64,000 bases of DNA from Streptococcus pneumoniae (GCA_040719455.1 JBFDTN010000001.1:806001-870000); one strand, 5' to 3'; positions 40,669 to 51,046 are shown, counted from the stretch's first letter. Made by a program: numbers and translations. The notes: generated by a model from the sequence alone, not told the origin.

Positions 40669-40697
40669 ATTCTAACAAATTTTAACCACTTTGACAA
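40669..40697 (-). promoter_or_regulatory. Promoter of the pheS T-box transcript
   Basis: TTGTCA (40692-40697), 17 bp, TAGAAT (40669-40674) on the minus strand. Its -35 lies 5 bp from the end of a MITE-like repeat. Confidence 0.7.
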
Positions 40698-40702
40698 GTC
40701 TC

Positions 40703-40787
40703 TATGGTTGTTTAGTTTTGATTTAATACGAGGCTAGGTTAGGCAAGCTGAGCGAACGACGTAATACATGAAAACTAAATGACTATA
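40703..40787. repeat. MITE-like repeat, copy 3 (85 bp, internally deleted)
   Basis: Ends TATGGTTGTTTAGTTTTGAT and ATGAAAACTAAATGACTATA match the other copies, but about 20 bp of the middle is missing. It lies between ldcB and the pheS promoter. Confidence 0.78.
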
Positions 40788-40801
40788 CAAAGAGAAATCC
40801 C

Positions 40802-41536
40802 TTAGTCCTCGTAGTCTCCACCTGTAAATCCATAGTATTCTTCTAAGGATAAGCCTGATTTTGCAATATCTTTGGCTTCTTTTCCAACATAGCGCAAATG
40901 CCATTCCTCTGGCATATAGCCTGTTTCTTTTTCCTTACCGTATAAATAGCGCACAACAAAGCCATAGTCAGCAGCATGTTTTAAGAGCCACTTGCTGGCT
41001 TTTTCTTCCTGCACGAGATTTCCAGTCGTATCAATCAAATCATACGCCAAACCAGTCTGGTGCTCGCTATACCCTGGACGAGCAGAGTAGCGATCTGCCG
41101 CAGCTTGTCCATCTTGAGCGACATAGTTATTATAGAGCGATACTTGCGTATCGTAACTTCTAAAACCACTGTACTGATCACTAATCGCGTAGCCCTCAGC
41201 CTGCATAGCTGCAATCAATTCTAAGAGAGCTGCCTTAGCTTCTGGATCTTCCCCTGGATTATAGTCAGATGATAGAGGATAGTGCTTATTGACTACCAAG
41301 ACATCACCGTATTTTCCCTTTACGCTGTAATAGAGACCATTATAAGAGACCGTATCATCCATGGTTGGTGTTTTGGGACTATCTTCTTCCATCTTCGTTT
41401 GAGTCTTTTCTGTGGTTGTCATGCTTGTCTCAGATTCTTTTTGATGCTTTGATAGAGTTTCCTCTTCTTTTTTGGAGCAAGCGCTCAACAACAAAGCTAG
41501 GCTCAGTCCAGTAATTACATATTTATTAAATTTCAT
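40802..41536 (-). CDS. LdcB/DacB-like peptidoglycan carboxypeptidase lipoprotein (M15B, VanY type)
   Basis: A 244-residue lipoprotein: signal peptide with lipobox LLSAC (C20), a Thr/Glu-rich linker (21-65), and a VanY-type zinc peptidase domain. Zinc ligands are in SEHQTGLAYD (near 157-166) and EWHLRY (near 212-217); SGFRSYDTQVSLY precedes them. Pneumococcal LdcB/DacB, which this resembles, removes the terminal D-Ala from tetrapeptide stems outside the membrane. It is a single gene with its own upstream AT-rich region. The specific L,D activity is inferred from that relative. Confidence 0.88.
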   Translation of the reverse strand: MKFNKYVITGLSLALLLSACSKKEEETLSKHQKESETSMTTTEKTQTKMEEDSPKTPTMDDTVSYNGLYYSVKGKYGDVLVVNKHYPLSSDYNPGEDPEAKAALLELIAAMQAEGYAISDQYSGFRSYDTQVSLYNNYVAQDGQAAADRYSARPGYSEHQTGLAYDLIDTTGNLVQEEKASKWLLKHAADYGFVVRYLYGKEKETGYMPEEWHLRYVGKEAKDIAKSGLSLEEYYGFTGGDYED

Positions 41537-41584
41537 CTATCTTTATTCTCTCCCTTTTCTTTTTATTATACCACATTTCGACTA

Positions 41585-42163
41585 CTAAAGGATACTCTCC
41601 ACCTTTGCTTGCAATGCTGGAAGTACTTGTTCTTGAAACCAGGGATTTTTCGACTGCCAGATATTATTCCGAGGAGAAGGGTGGACAAGTGGAAAATACT
41701 GCGGTAAGTAGTCCTCAAAGGTGCGAACCGTTTCTGTTAACAGTCGTTTTTTCTTATCTTTCAAATAATAATCTTGCGCATACTGCCCAATCAGTAAAGT
41801 CAGCTCTATCTGGGGCAGCATGGCTAATAGCTTGAGATGCCATTTTTCTGCGAATCCCTTTCTCGGTGGCAAATCACCTGACTTTCCCTTTCCTGGATAG
41901 TAAAAATCCATAGGTAAAATCGCTATTTGATTGGCATTATAAAAAGTTTCTTCATCCACACCCAGCCATGACCGCAGGTTGTCGCCACTCGGGTCTGCAA
42001 ATAATTTCCCACGCTGCTCGGCTTTCAAGCCTGGAGCTTGACCGACAATCAATAGTTTAGCATTAGCACCTGCTTGAAACAAGGGATGAATACCTTTTGC
42101 TGTATAAGCTTGATTCTCAACATCCTGGATAATGCTAGTCCCTATCTCTTCTATACTCGGCAT
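41585..42163 (-). CDS. Uracil-DNA glycosylase superfamily protein
   Basis: This 192-residue protein has motif A VGQAPGLKAEQRGKLFADPSGD near 38-59 (in two parts) and motif B VHPSPRNNIW near 161-170, the fold marks of the UDG superfamily (a group distinct from Ung family 1, whose motif is GQDPYH). It starts at ATG 42163, where the sequence AGAGGTATCAAG gives a weak RBS; the frame to 42196 is less likely. Probably excises damaged or deaminated bases, but the substrate of this group is not certain. Confidence 0.8.
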   Translation of the reverse strand: MPSIEEIGTSIIQDVENQAYTAKGIHPLFQAGANAKLLIVGQAPGLKAEQRGKLFADPSGDNLRSWLGVDEETFYNANQIAILPMDFYYPGKGKSGDLPPRKGFAEKWHLKLLAMLPQIELTLLIGQYAQDYYLKDKKKRLLTETVRTFEDYLPQYFPLVHPSPRNNIWQSKNPWFQEQVLPALQAKVESIL

Positions 42164-42231
42164 CTTGATACCTCTCTTATAAAAGGAACTGAACACTTGT
42201 CCAGCTCCTCTTTTCTATTTTTCAAACATGC

Positions 42232-43629
42232 TTATTTGACCAATTCGTAGATGGCTTCTGCGTAGATGGCTGCTGCCCGCATCAAATCTTCAACATCTGC
42301 AAATTCATTGGCTTGGTGCATGGTGTCTGTATAGCCTGGGAACATGGCACCGTAAGCAACTCCGCGCTTCAAAAGGCGACCAAAAGTTCCACCACCGATG
42401 ACTTGCTCATGCCCACGCAAACCTGTCTGACGTTCGTAAACATCTAGAAGCGTTGCTACCAATGGATCATCCATAGAGACATAATGAGGGGTATGACCAT
42501 CTTCTGACAAAGTCACATCAGCCACTGCCAAGTTCTTCAAAACTGCTTGGATAGCTTCTGGTGTCGTCCCTTTTGGATAACGGAAGTTGAGGGCAATGGT
42601 ATTGTCAGCAGCTGCTTCATCAAAGCGGAAAACACCTGCGTTCATAGAAAGAGCTCCCATTTTCTCATCTGTATGGGCTACACCAAGTGCTTGACCTGCA
42701 TGATCTTCAAACAAAATCTCACCTGCAATGGCAAGGTAATCCTTGGCTGGTCCTGCAAAGTCAAACTGGTTCAAGAAACGAGCGAGGTAAGTCGCACCGT
42801 TGACTCCAGATTGTGGAGAAGCTCCGTGGGCTGATTTTCCGATAACGGTCACCTTGTATTTGCCATCTTCTTCTGCTAATTCAAAGGTCACCTTATGGTC
42901 TGCCGCAAAGGCTGCTAATTTGTCAGCAAGCTCTGGAAGTTCACCTGATACGAGGGCTGTCGCTGACTCAGGCACCATATTCTCACGTAAACCGCCTGTA
43001 AAGCGATGCAAACGTGCCGCTCCGCTATTTTCCCCAGCGAAATGAAGATACTCGGTGATATTTCCTTTTTCCCCGTTGATGATCGGAAACTCTGCATCTG
43101 GTGAGAAGCCGAAATCAGGCGCTTTGACGCCGCTGTGCTCGAAATAGTAGTCCATATCTGCCCAGCCAGACTCTTCGTCTGTTCCTACGACAAAGCGGAC
43201 TTTCTTTGAAATCGGCAACCCCAATTCCTTGATAATCTTAAGACCATAGTAGCATGCCATGGTTGGTCCCTTGTCGTCGCTTGAACCACGCGCATAGAGT
43301 TTGCCGTCTTTAATGGTCGGAGTGTAAGGGTCAGTATCCCAACCGCTTCCTGCTGGCACCACATCCATGTGGGCAAAGATGCCAAGCACCTCGTCACCTT
43401 CACCGTATTCAAAATGCCCCGCATAATTGTCTACATTCTTGGTTGGGTAGCCGTCACGCTCTGCAATCTCCAAGAATTTATGAAGGGCTTTGACAGGACC
43501 AGGGCCAAATGGATGCTCCACATCTGCCAAGCTATCATCACGCTCAGAGTTGATAGCAAGAAGGCTAAACAAGTCAGCCAGCAAATCCTCACGGCGTTTT
43601 TCTACTTCTGCTTTAAAATCAATCGTCAT
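42232..43629 (-). CDS. pepV: Dipeptidase PepV (M20A)
   Basis: PepV (465 aa) is a zinc dipeptidase of the cytoplasm that releases amino acids from dipeptides. Metal-site motifs: [15 protein letters not shown] near 82-96, [10 protein letters not shown] near 111-120 and [15 protein letters not shown] near 146-160; a lid domain separates them from the C-terminal [12 protein letters not shown]. Length and order fit lactobacillal and streptococcal PepV. ATG follows AAGGAGA. It sits 12 bp before the nitroreductase start on the same strand, downstream of it. Confidence 0.93.
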   Translation of the reverse strand: MTIDFKAEVEKRREDLLADLFSLLAINSERDDSLADVEHPFGPGPVKALHKFLEIAERDGYPTKNVDNYAGHFEYGEGDEVLGIFAHMDVVPAGSGWDTDPYTPTIKDGKLYARGSSDDKGPTMACYYGLKIIKELGLPISKKVRFVVGTDEESGWADMDYYFEHSGVKAPDFGFSPDAEFPIINGEKGNITEYLHFAGENSGAARLHRFTGGLRENMVPESATALVSGELPELADKLAAFAADHKVTFELAEEDGKYKVTVIGKSAHGASPQSGVNGATYLARFLNQFDFAGPAKDYLAIAGEILFEDHAGQALGVAHTDEKMGALSMNAGVFRFDEAAADNTIALNFRYPKGTTPEAIQAVLKNLAVADVTLSEDGHTPHYVSMDDPLVATLLDVYERQTGLRGHEQVIGGGTFGRLLKRGVAYGAMFPGYTDTMHQANEFADVEDLMRAAAIYAEAIYELVK

Positions 43630-43641
43630 CTCTTTCTCCTT

Positions 43642-44247
43642 TTACCGTTGTTCAATCACTTCATCTACTGGTAAGCGATAGCTTGGCTCAAGCACCTCAT
43701 CTGTATAGCCCACTGTAATGAGCAATTCTGGACGAAAACGGCTTTCAATATCCAAAACTTCATTGACCCGTGACTTATCAAACCCTAGAATCATGTTAGA
43801 TCCAATGCCTTGGTCTGTCAAAGCAAGGACTAGATTCATGACCACCAAACCAGCATTTAAGGCAAGATAATCACTCTTTTGCTGCTCTGAATAACGAGCA
43901 AACTCCGCTGGGTAGTTCATCATATACTTTTGCAACTGCTCTTCGGTAAAGTTATGAACGCCTCCAGTCCGAGCAATCTTGCGTGCCCGCTTGTCCAAAT
44001 CAGTATCTGTAAACAGAGCAACCACATACTGAGCTTCACGGATTTGATCTGCATTTCCACCATAGGAAAGCGGTACTAGAGCATCTTTACGCTCCTTAAC
44101 CACGACAAATTTCCAAGGTTGCAGATTGTGGGCACTTGGTGCTAGCGTTGCAATTTCAATGGCTGTACGGAGATCCTTAGGATCAACTTCCTTGTCCAAG
44201 AAATGCTTAACAGCATGGCGTTTTTTATTTAATGCTAAAAATTTCAT
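43642..44247 (-). CDS. Nitroreductase family flavoprotein
   Basis: A 201-residue FMN-dependent nitroreductase: the N-terminal FMN phosphate site KKRHAVKHF (8-16), LAPSAHNLQPWKFVVV near 36-51, and GIGSNMILGFD near 150-160. Such enzymes reduce nitroaromatics or quinones with NAD(P)H. ATG 44247 is 5 nt after AAGGAAG; a GTG two codons earlier is possible but less well spaced. It lies just upstream of pepV in one transcription unit. Physiological substrate unknown. Confidence 0.88.
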   Translation of the reverse strand: MKFLALNKKRHAVKHFLDKEVDPKDLRTAIEIATLAPSAHNLQPWKFVVVKERKDALVPLSYGGNADQIREAQYVVALFTDTDLDKRARKIARTGGVHNFTEEQLQKYMMNYPAEFARYSEQQKSDYLALNAGLVVMNLVLALTDQGIGSNMILGFDKSRVNEVLDIESRFRPELLITVGYTDEVLEPSYRLPVDEVIEQR

Positions 44248-44310
44248 AGTCACTTCCTTCGCTTTTAAGATACTTTCATTCTACCATATTTTGAAAGGGA
44301 TTGCACAGAT

Positions 44311-46089
44311 TTACGGTTTCTCGCTCAGATGCTGTTGGATATTTTCTGCTACCCTTTGAGGAATCCCCAGCTGGGTTAGCTCCTCCAAACTTGCTGCCGT
44401 GATATTCGCTAAATTTTTAAAATGCTTCATGAGCAGTTGTTTGCGCTTTGGTCCTAAACCTTCAATTCCATCCAATCTTGATGAGAAGGAATTTTTCGAC
44501 CGAACTTGCCTGTGGAAGGTAATGGCAAAGCGGTGCACTTCGTCTTGGATCCTTTGTAAAAGAAAGAATTCTTGAGAATTTCGGGATAATCCCACCACTT
44601 CTAGTGGATCTCCAAAGAGCAGTTCATGAGTCTGGTGCTTGTCATTTTTTTGCAGACCAGCAATTGGAATGTCTAAGCCCAACTCATCCTTAACCACTGA
44701 TTTTGCGATGTTGACCTGACCTTGCCCACCATCAATCACAATCAAATCAGGCGGTGTCAACCCATCTCGTAGCACACGACTGTACCGCCTTTTAATCACC
44801 TCTTTCATGCTAGCATAATCATCTGGTCCAACTACTGTCTTAATCTTATACTTACGGTAGTCTTTCTTACTAGGCTTGCCATTGACAAAGACCACCATGG
44901 CAGATACAGGGCTAGTCCCCATGATATTGGAATTATCAAAAGCCTCGATTCGCATAGGCGTCGGAATATGTAGGATACGTCCTAGATTTTCAATCGCTCT
45001 CTGCGTTTTTTCCAGTGATTTTTCTAAGAGATCAAATTTCTGTTGCAGATTGACACGAGCATTTTTAATCGCCAGATTGACCAGTTGCTTTTTCTCCCCT
45101 CGCTGCGGTTTTACCACCTTGGTATCCACCAAAGCCTTGACCGCTTCCTCATCAATATCGGCTGGAATCAAGACTTCATTTGGCACTAAATGCTCTTTTT
45201 CTTGGTAAAATTGCCCCACATAGGTCAAAAAATCCTCATCAGGGTCATTGTAATAAGGAAATAGATGGACATCACGCTCGATGAGCTTGCCTTGACGGAC
45301 AAAAAATACCTGCACACACATCCAACCCTTATCGACATAGTAGCCAAAGACATCACGGTTTTGCAGGTCTTTTGCCATCACGCGTTGCTTGGTGCGAAGA
45401 GTGGCAATCGCCTGAATCAAATCACGGTATTCCGCAGCCTTTTCAAATTCCATCTCGCTCGCAGCTGTCTGCATTTTCTCGCGTAAATCATTCACAATCT
45501 TGTCATCCTGACCTTTGAGGAAATTTGCTACATCCACTGCCATTTTCTTGAAATAATCCTCATCCACTTGGCAAATGGTATGCGCCTTGCATTGATGGAT
45601 ATGGTAGTAAAAACAAACTTTTTCTGGCGGATTGGTACATTTTTTAAAAGGAAAAATGCGGTCTAGTAATCGCTTAATTTCATTAGCCGCACCCACATCA
45701 GGATAAGGACCAAAATACTGACCACCATCTTTTTTCACCTGTCGTGTAATCAAAAGCCTTGGGTATCTTTCATTCGTAATTTTGATAAAAGGATAGGATT
45801 TATCATCCTTGAGCATGATATTATACTTGGGCTTATTTTCCTTAATCAGATTGATTTCAAGAAGCAGAGCTTCGATATTGGACTCCGTGACGATAAATTC
45901 AAAATCCACAATTTCAGAGACCAAAGCCTCTGTCTTGGTATCATGACTCCCACGGAAATAAGAGCGCACCCGATTGCGCAGATTTTTCGCCTTTCCGACA
46001 TAAATAATCGTGCCATTTTTGTCTTTATGAATATAACAACCAGGACTAGATGGCAAGAGTTCTAATTTTGATTGAATAATGCTGTTCAT
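44311..46089 (-). CDS. uvrC: Excinuclease ABC subunit C
   Basis: UvrC (592 aa) makes both incisions in nucleotide excision repair. It has the GIY-YIG domain ([32 protein letters not shown], near 14-45), a four-Cys-like region ([23 protein letters not shown]), the UVR helical motif ([17 protein letters not shown], near 205-221), the RNase H-like core ([19 protein letters not shown]) and a C-terminal HhH pair. ATG 46089 fits relatives; the longer frame to 46125 has no RBS. Confidence 0.95.
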   Translation of the reverse strand: MNSIIQSKLELLPSSPGCYIHKDKNGTIIYVGKAKNLRNRVRSYFRGSHDTKTEALVSEIVDFEFIVTESNIEALLLEINLIKENKPKYNIMLKDDKSYPFIKITNERYPRLLITRQVKKDGGQYFGPYPDVGAANEIKRLLDRIFPFKKCTNPPEKVCFYYHIHQCKAHTICQVDEDYFKKMAVDVANFLKGQDDKIVNDLREKMQTAASEMEFEKAAEYRDLIQAIATLRTKQRVMAKDLQNRDVFGYYVDKGWMCVQVFFVRQGKLIERDVHLFPYYNDPDEDFLTYVGQFYQEKEHLVPNEVLIPADIDEEAVKALVDTKVVKPQRGEKKQLVNLAIKNARVNLQQKFDLLEKSLEKTQRAIENLGRILHIPTPMRIEAFDNSNIMGTSPVSAMVVFVNGKPSKKDYRKYKIKTVVGPDDYASMKEVIKRRYSRVLRDGLTPPDLIVIDGGQGQVNIAKSVVKDELGLDIPIAGLQKNDKHQTHELLFGDPLEVVGLSRNSQEFFLLQRIQDEVHRFAITFHRQVRSKNSFSSRLDGIEGLGPKRKQLLMKHFKNLANITAASLEELTQLGIPQRVAENIQQHLSEKP

Positions 46090-46153
46090 AGGACTATTGT
46101 AGCAAAAAATAAAGTGACTTGCCACAGCTTGATATACTCTAGCTCATCTAAAA

Positions 46154-46262
46154 AACAAAAAAGGAGTGTGAGCAAAATCATGATTTCACAGAAATCGATT
46201 TTCCTCACTCCTTTATTTCTAAATTCGGGCTAAAATAATCCACTACATTATCTTACTCCAAT
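46154..46262. repeat. Intergenic hairpin repeat, copy B (terminator of ndk)
   Basis: Resembles copy A at 36150-36250, including ATCATGATTTC-nn-AGAAATCGATT in the centre and the following GGCTAAAATAATCCACT segment. The stem here is less perfect. On the minus strand it follows the ndk stop and ends in a T-rich run near 46150, so it can act as the ndk terminator. Confidence 0.7.
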
Positions 46263-46277
46263 TCTCTATCGGAATTT

Positions 46278-46706
46278 CTACTTTTTCTCATTTCCAAACC
46301 ACAGGGAGATTTCACGTTCGGCAGACTCTAAAGAGTCAGAACCGTGCACGATGTTTTGAATGGTTTGTCCAATCGGCGCTGCTTGGGCAAAATCGCCACG
46401 AATAGTCCCAGGAAGGGCTTCTTCTGGTCGTGTCGCCCCCATCATCTGACGCCAAGTAGAGACAACCTGCTCACCTGAGATGATCCCAACCACCACAGGA
46501 CCACTCATCATGAACTCACGGATAGCAGGATAAAAAGATTGCTCCACCAATGCCTCATAATGTCGATCAATCACATCTTTCTCCACATGAGTGAGTAATT
46601 CCAATCGCTCAATCGTAAATCCTCTCTGTTCAATCCGTCCAAGAACTTGACCAATCAAACCGCGTCTCACTCCATCTGGCTTAATGATAAAAAATGTCTT
46701 CTCCAT
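46278..46706 (-). CDS. ndk: Nucleoside-diphosphate kinase
   Basis: Ndk (142 aa) balances NTP and dNTP pools by moving the gamma phosphate via a phospho-histidine. H121 lies in [17 protein letters not shown]9 and the [10 protein letters not shown] loop (10-19) bind nucleotide. Length is normal. A -10 TATAAT at 46735-46740 (minus) is a likely promoter; copy B of the hairpin repeat ends the transcript. It is the only ndk in the window. Confidence 0.97.
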   Translation of the reverse strand: MEKTFFIIKPDGVRRGLIGQVLGRIEQRGFTIERLELLTHVEKDVIDRHYEALVEQSFYPAIREFMMSGPVVVGIISGEQVVSTWRQMMGATRPEEALPGTIRGDFAQAAPIGQTIQNIVHGSDSLESAEREISLWFGNEKK

Positions 46707-46776
46707 TTGCTCTCCCCTTTTTTAGATTCTCTCTATTATATCATATTCAGAAAATTTTCTGAAAAATTTCCTTTGT

Positions 46777-47724
46777 TTATAACGGAGAAATTGTTCCAAA
46801 CGAGAGATAAACCAATAGCAGGATAAAAATCCAGAGATAAGGAGAGCGAAAGACTTGCGCATAGATAGCTTTAGGAGAGCTATTTTCAGCCAAATAAGCC
46901 TTGATAGCAAAACGATATCGGATCAAGAAAAAGATAGCAATAATCGTTCCCGTCAGCAATAACCCCAGATGAAGCATGGTTGCCACACTCTCAGTCAATC
47001 CTGCATACAAGCGAGCTAAACCATCACTAATCACCAAATTATTAATGACATGAAGCAACATAGCCCAATAAATCGAATACTCCATGGTCACATATCCAAA
47101 AAGGAGACCGACACCAGCTGCAAAGAAAAACTGAGCTAGATTGCCATGAAAAATACCGAACAATACGGAAGACATGACAATCGCAAAAACCTTGCCATGC
47201 GTCTCAAACTTTCTAAGCGCTGCTCCTCTAAAAATCAATTCTTCTGAAATCGGGCCTACAATCCCTGCATACAGGAACATGGTAATGCTGTCAGATTGGC
47301 TAGAAGCCTGCTCCACAGCCAACTGCATGGTCCAACCAAAGACATTTAACACACTTTCCAAGACCATATTGACCAATAAAAAGGAAAATTGTGCCAATAA
47401 CAAGAACGGTAAAAACTTGGCAAAGGTTGCCACTGTCATCTTCTTGCTCTTTCGTAAGTCTGATTTAAACAGCTGACCATTTCGATACAGGTAGAAAATT
47501 AAGATTCCAAAAGCAACAGAGATGAGGTAATGCGTCCCATCTGTCTGTAAAAATTCGTAGGTGCCATTCGCAATTTCTTCTGCTCGTCCAGGGTGCTGAA
47601 GGGCTTGATAAATCACTACCGCCATACTCCAAAAACCAGCTACTAGCATCATGACCATACCATACAAAAGGCAAAGTCCTGCAAAAATACCGACATCACG
47701 CCTCGCTTGTTTCATATTTTCCAT
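46777..47724 (-). CDS. CPBP family intramembrane metalloprotease homologue
   Basis: A 315-residue membrane protein with about eight hydrophobic segments and the CPBP (ABI) motifs EELIFRG near 161-167, FGIFHGN near 188-194 and HVINN near 225-229. These hold the catalytic Glu-Glu and His. CPBP proteins include Rce1-like proteases and streptococcal/lactic bacterial bacteriocin-immunity proteins. No bacteriocin gene is adjacent. It overlaps the Lit-like gene by 29 nt (about 20 if the second ATG is used), so it is coupled to it at the end of the hemW operon. Confidence 0.85.
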   Translation of the reverse strand: MENMKQARRDVGIFAGLCLLYGMVMMLVAGFWSMAVVIYQALQHPGRAEEIANGTYEFLQTDGTHYLISVAFGILIFYLYRNGQLFKSDLRKSKKMTVATFAKFLPFLLLAQFSFLLVNMVLESVLNVFGWTMQLAVEQASSQSDSITMFLYAGIVGPISEELIFRGAALRKFETHGKVFAIVMSSVLFGIFHGNLAQFFFAAGVGLLFGYVTMEYSIYWAMLLHVINNLVISDGLARLYAGLTESVATMLHLGLLLTGTIIAIFFLIRYRFAIKAYLAENSSPKAIYAQVFRSPYLWIFILLLVYLSFGTISPL

Positions 47725-48355
47725 CTACATCATCCTTTCTTTTGCGACTAAAGAAATAAAGAGCAAGGAGCAGACCTTCATACAGGACGAAAAAGAGCAC
47801 AAAGGCATGCAGGAAAAAATCTTGGGGTAAAATCCGAATCACAGGATCGAATCTCGGATCAAAGAGCCATGTATCATCTCCTACAAAGAGAATTTGGTGA
47901 AACAGGGTAAAAAAGAATTCAAAACCCATGCTCATAGCTACTCCACCAATCACAACTGGTGTCAAAAGAATGGCTAAAATTCTTCGCTTAAATAATGTTA
48001 AATAGCCTGCTTTTATCACATCTTTGTAAAAGGCATAAACCGCAGGCAAGAGAAATATAGTCAAAGCCTGCACCAAATGAAAGAGCCACTTAACCGCTTG
48101 AAAATGATGCAAGCCAGCGGCAGACGAGCGAAAGTCTGGCATCTCAAGTACCTGAACAAAAGGATTGGTTAGATAGTTCATCAAGATATGAAAATTATAG
48201 GCAATCGTTTTAGCACTCACATAGGCTTGATTGGGCAAATCCAAATAAGCAATCTCCAAAGGATAAACAAGCCACATCCCATAAATCGTCAAGCAAATGC
48301 TAAAGGCTAATAGCCATACTTGACTGGCAAGAAAACTCCATCTAGTCCGCATCAA
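47696..48355 (-). CDS. Lit-like (TIGR01906/DUF1461) integral membrane protein
   Basis: A 219-residue protein with four to five membrane segments, an extracellular-type loop with [17 protein letters not shown] near 82-98 and [16 protein letters not shown] near 151-166. It resembles the DUF1461/TIGR01906 family, which contains Lit, the lipoprotein intramolecular transacylase that moves an acyl chain from glycerol to the N-terminal Cys amine. Conserved His residues in these two loops fit. Whether this one is a Lit enzyme is inferred; streptococci carry related genes of unproved activity. It overlaps the HAD gene by 14 nt. Confidence 0.7.
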   Translation of the reverse strand: MMRTRWSFLASQVWLLAFSICLTIYGMWLVYPLEIAYLDLPNQAYVSAKTIAYNFHILMNYLTNPFVQVLEMPDFRSSAAGLHHFQAVKWLFHLVQALTIFLLPAVYAFYKDVIKAGYLTLFKRRILAILLTPVVIGGVAMSMGFEFFFTLFHQILFVGDDTWLFDPRFDPVIRILPQDFFLHAFVLFFVLYEGLLLALYFFSRKRKDDVDGKYETSEA

Positions 48356-49112
48356 AATCCCACTCCGCTAAGCTTTCTACCACATGAGTGGGAGGAATAG
48401 GAAGATCTGCCACCTCTTCTTTTCTAGTAAAACCTGTCGTTACCAATAAACTAGGAATCCCATTATCAATCCCAGCACGAATGTCTGTCAGATAATTATC
48501 TCCGACCATGATGAGGTCTTCTTTTTCAAATCCCAGCTTTGCAACTGCCTTATCCATGATGATTTGATTGGGTTTTCCAATAAAGACTGGCTCTATTCGT
48601 GTTGCTGCCTGCAAGAGTGCAATCAAAGAACCAGCTCCTGGCAACAAACCTCTCTCTGTTGGGATATTCAAATCTGGGTTGGTACCGATAAAATGAGCCC
48701 CTTTTTGGATGGCTAAGGTCGCTGTCGCAAACTTTTCATAATCTACTTTCCAATCTAATCCCACAACTACATATGCAGGATTTTCCTTATCCTCAATATA
48801 GCCCGCTTCAAAAATCGCTTGTTTCAAGCCCTCTTCACCAATCACATAAACAGTATTGCCTAGATTTTTCTCCGCCATGTAGTCAATCGTCGCTAATGTC
48901 GCTGTGTAAATGGTGTCTAGTAGCGTTTCAATATGGAAGTTTTCTGCCAACATCTCCTGAACGGACTGAGGTGTTCTCGTTGTATTATTGGTCACAAAGA
49001 GATAGGGAATGGAGCGTTTTTGCAATTCATGCACAAAGGCTTCTCCCGCTGGAATCCGCTCTTTTCCTCTATAAATCGTGCCATCTAAGTCAATCAAATA
49101 TCCCTTATACAT
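48342..49112 (-). CDS. HAD-superfamily phosphatase, NagD/PglP-like (subclass IIA)
   Basis: The 256-residue enzyme has HAD motif [15 protein letters not shown] (4-17), motif [12 protein letters not shown] (near 40-49), motif III with [11 protein letters not shown] (near 178-188) and motif [12 protein letters not shown] (near 202-211), with a large C2A cap between. This is the NagD/4-nitrophenylphosphatase group, which removes phosphate from small metabolites. ATG 49112 follows GGAGAAAAAG and overlaps the thioesterase stop by 8 nt. The natural substrate is unknown. Confidence 0.9.
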   Translation of the reverse strand: MYKGYLIDLDGTIYRGKERIPAGEAFVHELQKRSIPYLFVTNNTTRTPQSVQEMLAENFHIETLLDTIYTATLATIDYMAEKNLGNTVYVIGEEGLKQAIFEAGYIEDKENPAYVVVGLDWKVDYEKFATATLAIQKGAHFIGTNPDLNIPTERGLLPGAGSLIALLQAATRIEPVFIGKPNQIIMDKAVAKLGFEKEDLIMVGDNYLTDIRAGIDNGIPSLLVTTGFTRKEEVADLPIPPTHVVESLAEWDFDAD

Positions 49113-49845
49113 CTTTTTCTCCTTTTTTCCACTCAATGATTGCCTGCGCGTGCAAGCTACCATCACTCACGATTTGGTGGTAGCTAGTAGTTCCCTCTTT
49201 TTTCACGCAGGAGGACACGCAGCTATCTGAGCGGACTTCCTTGACATATTTGAGATTAATTTTACGCGGAACATACTCGCACAAAAACTCCACTCCCATA
49301 GCCTCAAAGACCCAGTCCAAATACTTGCTATTATTGACATGTCCATTCATATCCAAGTCATAAAAGCGGACTTGAAAATCCTTTTGTTCACCATCTTCTA
49401 ACTTCGGATATTTCGGTCCTCGAATCACTTTTTTATTAAACTCAGATTGATAAGGAGCAATCAACTCACCATCAACAGGATGAACTTTTCTAGTCTCTTT
49501 ATTCATCATGACAAAGCTTGCCAACATTTCCACCAAAATCTGCCCTTCTTGATCAAAAATGGTAAAACGTCGGTAGCAAAACAGTCGATTGTATGAAAGC
49601 GCCTCTGTCTCAATCCTAATCTGATCTCCAAAAGCAGGCAGACGATGAATGGTCATTTCATAGTCTGTCACAATCCAGACCAACTGGTGCTTTTCAAGCA
49701 AATCTTGATCACTAATCCCCAGATACTCTGACTGCATTTCTGACACTTGTAAAGAAAGCAAAATCAACTGAGGAATTTTAATATGCCCATTGACATCACT
49801 CATGTCAAAGGGAATCTTCATCTCCATCTGAAAAATCTGTCCCAT
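49105..49845 (-). CDS. Acyl-ACP thioesterase
   Basis: A 246-residue double hot-dog protein of the FatA/FatB type: first repeat with [12 protein letters not shown] near 18-29, second with [20 protein letters not shown] near 157-176, which holds the catalytic Asp-Asn-His region. It releases free fatty acids from acyl-ACP, which streptococci may use for phospholipid recycling. It starts 2 bp after hemW stops. Family is clear; chain-length choice is not. Confidence 0.9.
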   Translation of the reverse strand: MGQIFQMEMKIPFDMSDVNGHIKIPQLILLSLQVSEMQSEYLGISDQDLLEKHQLVWIVTDYEMTIHRLPAFGDQIRIETEALSYNRLFCYRRFTIFDQEGQILVEMLASFVMMNKETRKVHPVDGELIAPYQSEFNKKVIRGPKYPKLEDGEQKDFQVRFYDLDMNGHVNNSKYLDWVFEAMGVEFLCEYVPRKINLKYVKEVRSDSCVSSCVKKEGTTSYHQIVSDGSLHAQAIIEWKKGEKDV

Positions 49846-49847
49846 AC

Positions 49848-50978
49848 TTACTCCAATATAAATTTTTCTGCAACGGTATCACCCAAAAAGAGCCCTTTTT
49901 GCGTCATCCGAACGATGTCCTTGTCAAGTACTAACAAACCCTGAGTTGTCAATGTCTCCACTACCTCACCATAGAGTTTCTCAAAAGAAGTCTCAAACTT
50001 CTCCTCAAAGCGCCTCTTTGATACCCCAGATTTCTTGCGTAAGCCTAAGAACATCTCTTCTTCCATTTTTTCTTTAAGAGTCAAATGTTCCTCTGTAATC
50101 CGTGCGTTTCCTGCCTCTACGGCTTCTAAATAATGCCGAATCGGACCGTGATTTTTATAGCGAACACCGTTCACATAGCCAGACGCCCCAGCACCAAGCC
50201 CGTAATACTCCGCATTGTCCCAGTACATGAGGTTATGGCGGCTTTCAAAGCCAGGTTTCGAAAAATTAGAAATCTCATAATGATCAAAACCTGCTTTTTT
50301 TAGCTCCGTGATGATGTATTCAAACATCTCGGCTTCTAAATCTTCCTTAGGCAAAGGTAGTTTCCCACGGCGCATACGATTCATGAAAACCGTGTGATTT
50401 TCCAAAATCAAACTATACAAGCTCATGTGTGGAATATCGAGACTCAAAGCTTTAGCTACATTTTCCTGCACCTGCTCCATGGTCTGCTTAGGCAGAGCAT
50501 AAATCAAGTCAATCGAAATATTGTCAAAACCTGCTTTTTTTAAGTTGGTAATGTTCTCATAAATATCTTGCTCTTGATGGCTCCGCCCAATTTTTTTTAA
50601 CATACGATTGTCAAAGGTCTGCACGCCCAAAGATACCCGATTGACTGGCGAATCTTTGAGCACAGCGATTTTTTCCTCATCCAAATCCCCTGGATTTGCC
50701 TCGATTGTTAGCTCTTCTAAAAAAGACAGGTTCAAGTTTTCTGTCAAATGGCGGAGCAAAAAGTCTAATTGGGAAGCAGAAAGAGCGGTCGGGGTCCCTC
50801 CTCCGATATAAAGCGTTCGAAGTTTTTCAATCTCATACGAGTCAAATTCACGAATCAAATGCTCCAGATAGCTGTCCACAGGCTGATTTTTAATAAAAAC
50901 CTTGGAAAAATCACAATAATAACAAATTTGTGTGCAAAAAGGAATGTGCACATAAGCGGATGTCGGTTTCGTTTGCAT
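49848..50978 (-). CDS. hemW: Radical SAM heme chaperone-like protein HemW
   Basis: HemW (376 aa) has the radical SAM motif CTQICYYC (C15, C19, C22) with YVHIPFC before it, GGGTPTALSA near 59-68 and the C-terminal HemW domain. HemW binds heme and passes it to enzymes, and is often mis-named as a coproporphyrinogen oxidase. Streptococci do not make heme, so this homologue would handle acquired heme or another task. First gene of an operon running through thioesterase, HAD, Lit-like and CPBP genes. Confidence 0.92.
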   Translation of the reverse strand: MQTKPTSAYVHIPFCTQICYYCDFSKVFIKNQPVDSYLEHLIREFDSYEIEKLRTLYIGGGTPTALSASQLDFLLRHLTENLNLSFLEELTIEANPGDLDEEKIAVLKDSPVNRVSLGVQTFDNRMLKKIGRSHQEQDIYENITNLKKAGFDNISIDLIYALPKQTMEQVQENVAKALSLDIPHMSLYSLILENHTVFMNRMRRGKLPLPKEDLEAEMFEYIITELKKAGFDHYEISNFSKPGFESRHNLMYWDNAEYYGLGAGASGYVNGVRYKNHGPIRHYLEAVEAGNARITEEHLTLKEKMEEEMFLGLRKKSGVSKRRFEEKFETSFEKLYGEVVETLTTQGLLVLDKDIVRMTQKGLFLGDTVAEKFILE

Positions 50979-51012
50979 TCTTTTATTATATCATTTTCAG
51001 CCAAAAAAGTTC

Positions 51013-51046
51013 GATAAAAAAACACGGTCTTTAAGAACCGCGTTTA
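51013..51046 (-). terminator. Terminator after the alpha/beta hydrolase gene
   Basis: AACGCGGT and ACCGTGTT pair over an 8-nt loop on the minus strand, followed by a run of seven T. The 5' arm overlaps the last codons of the gene. Confidence 0.85.
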
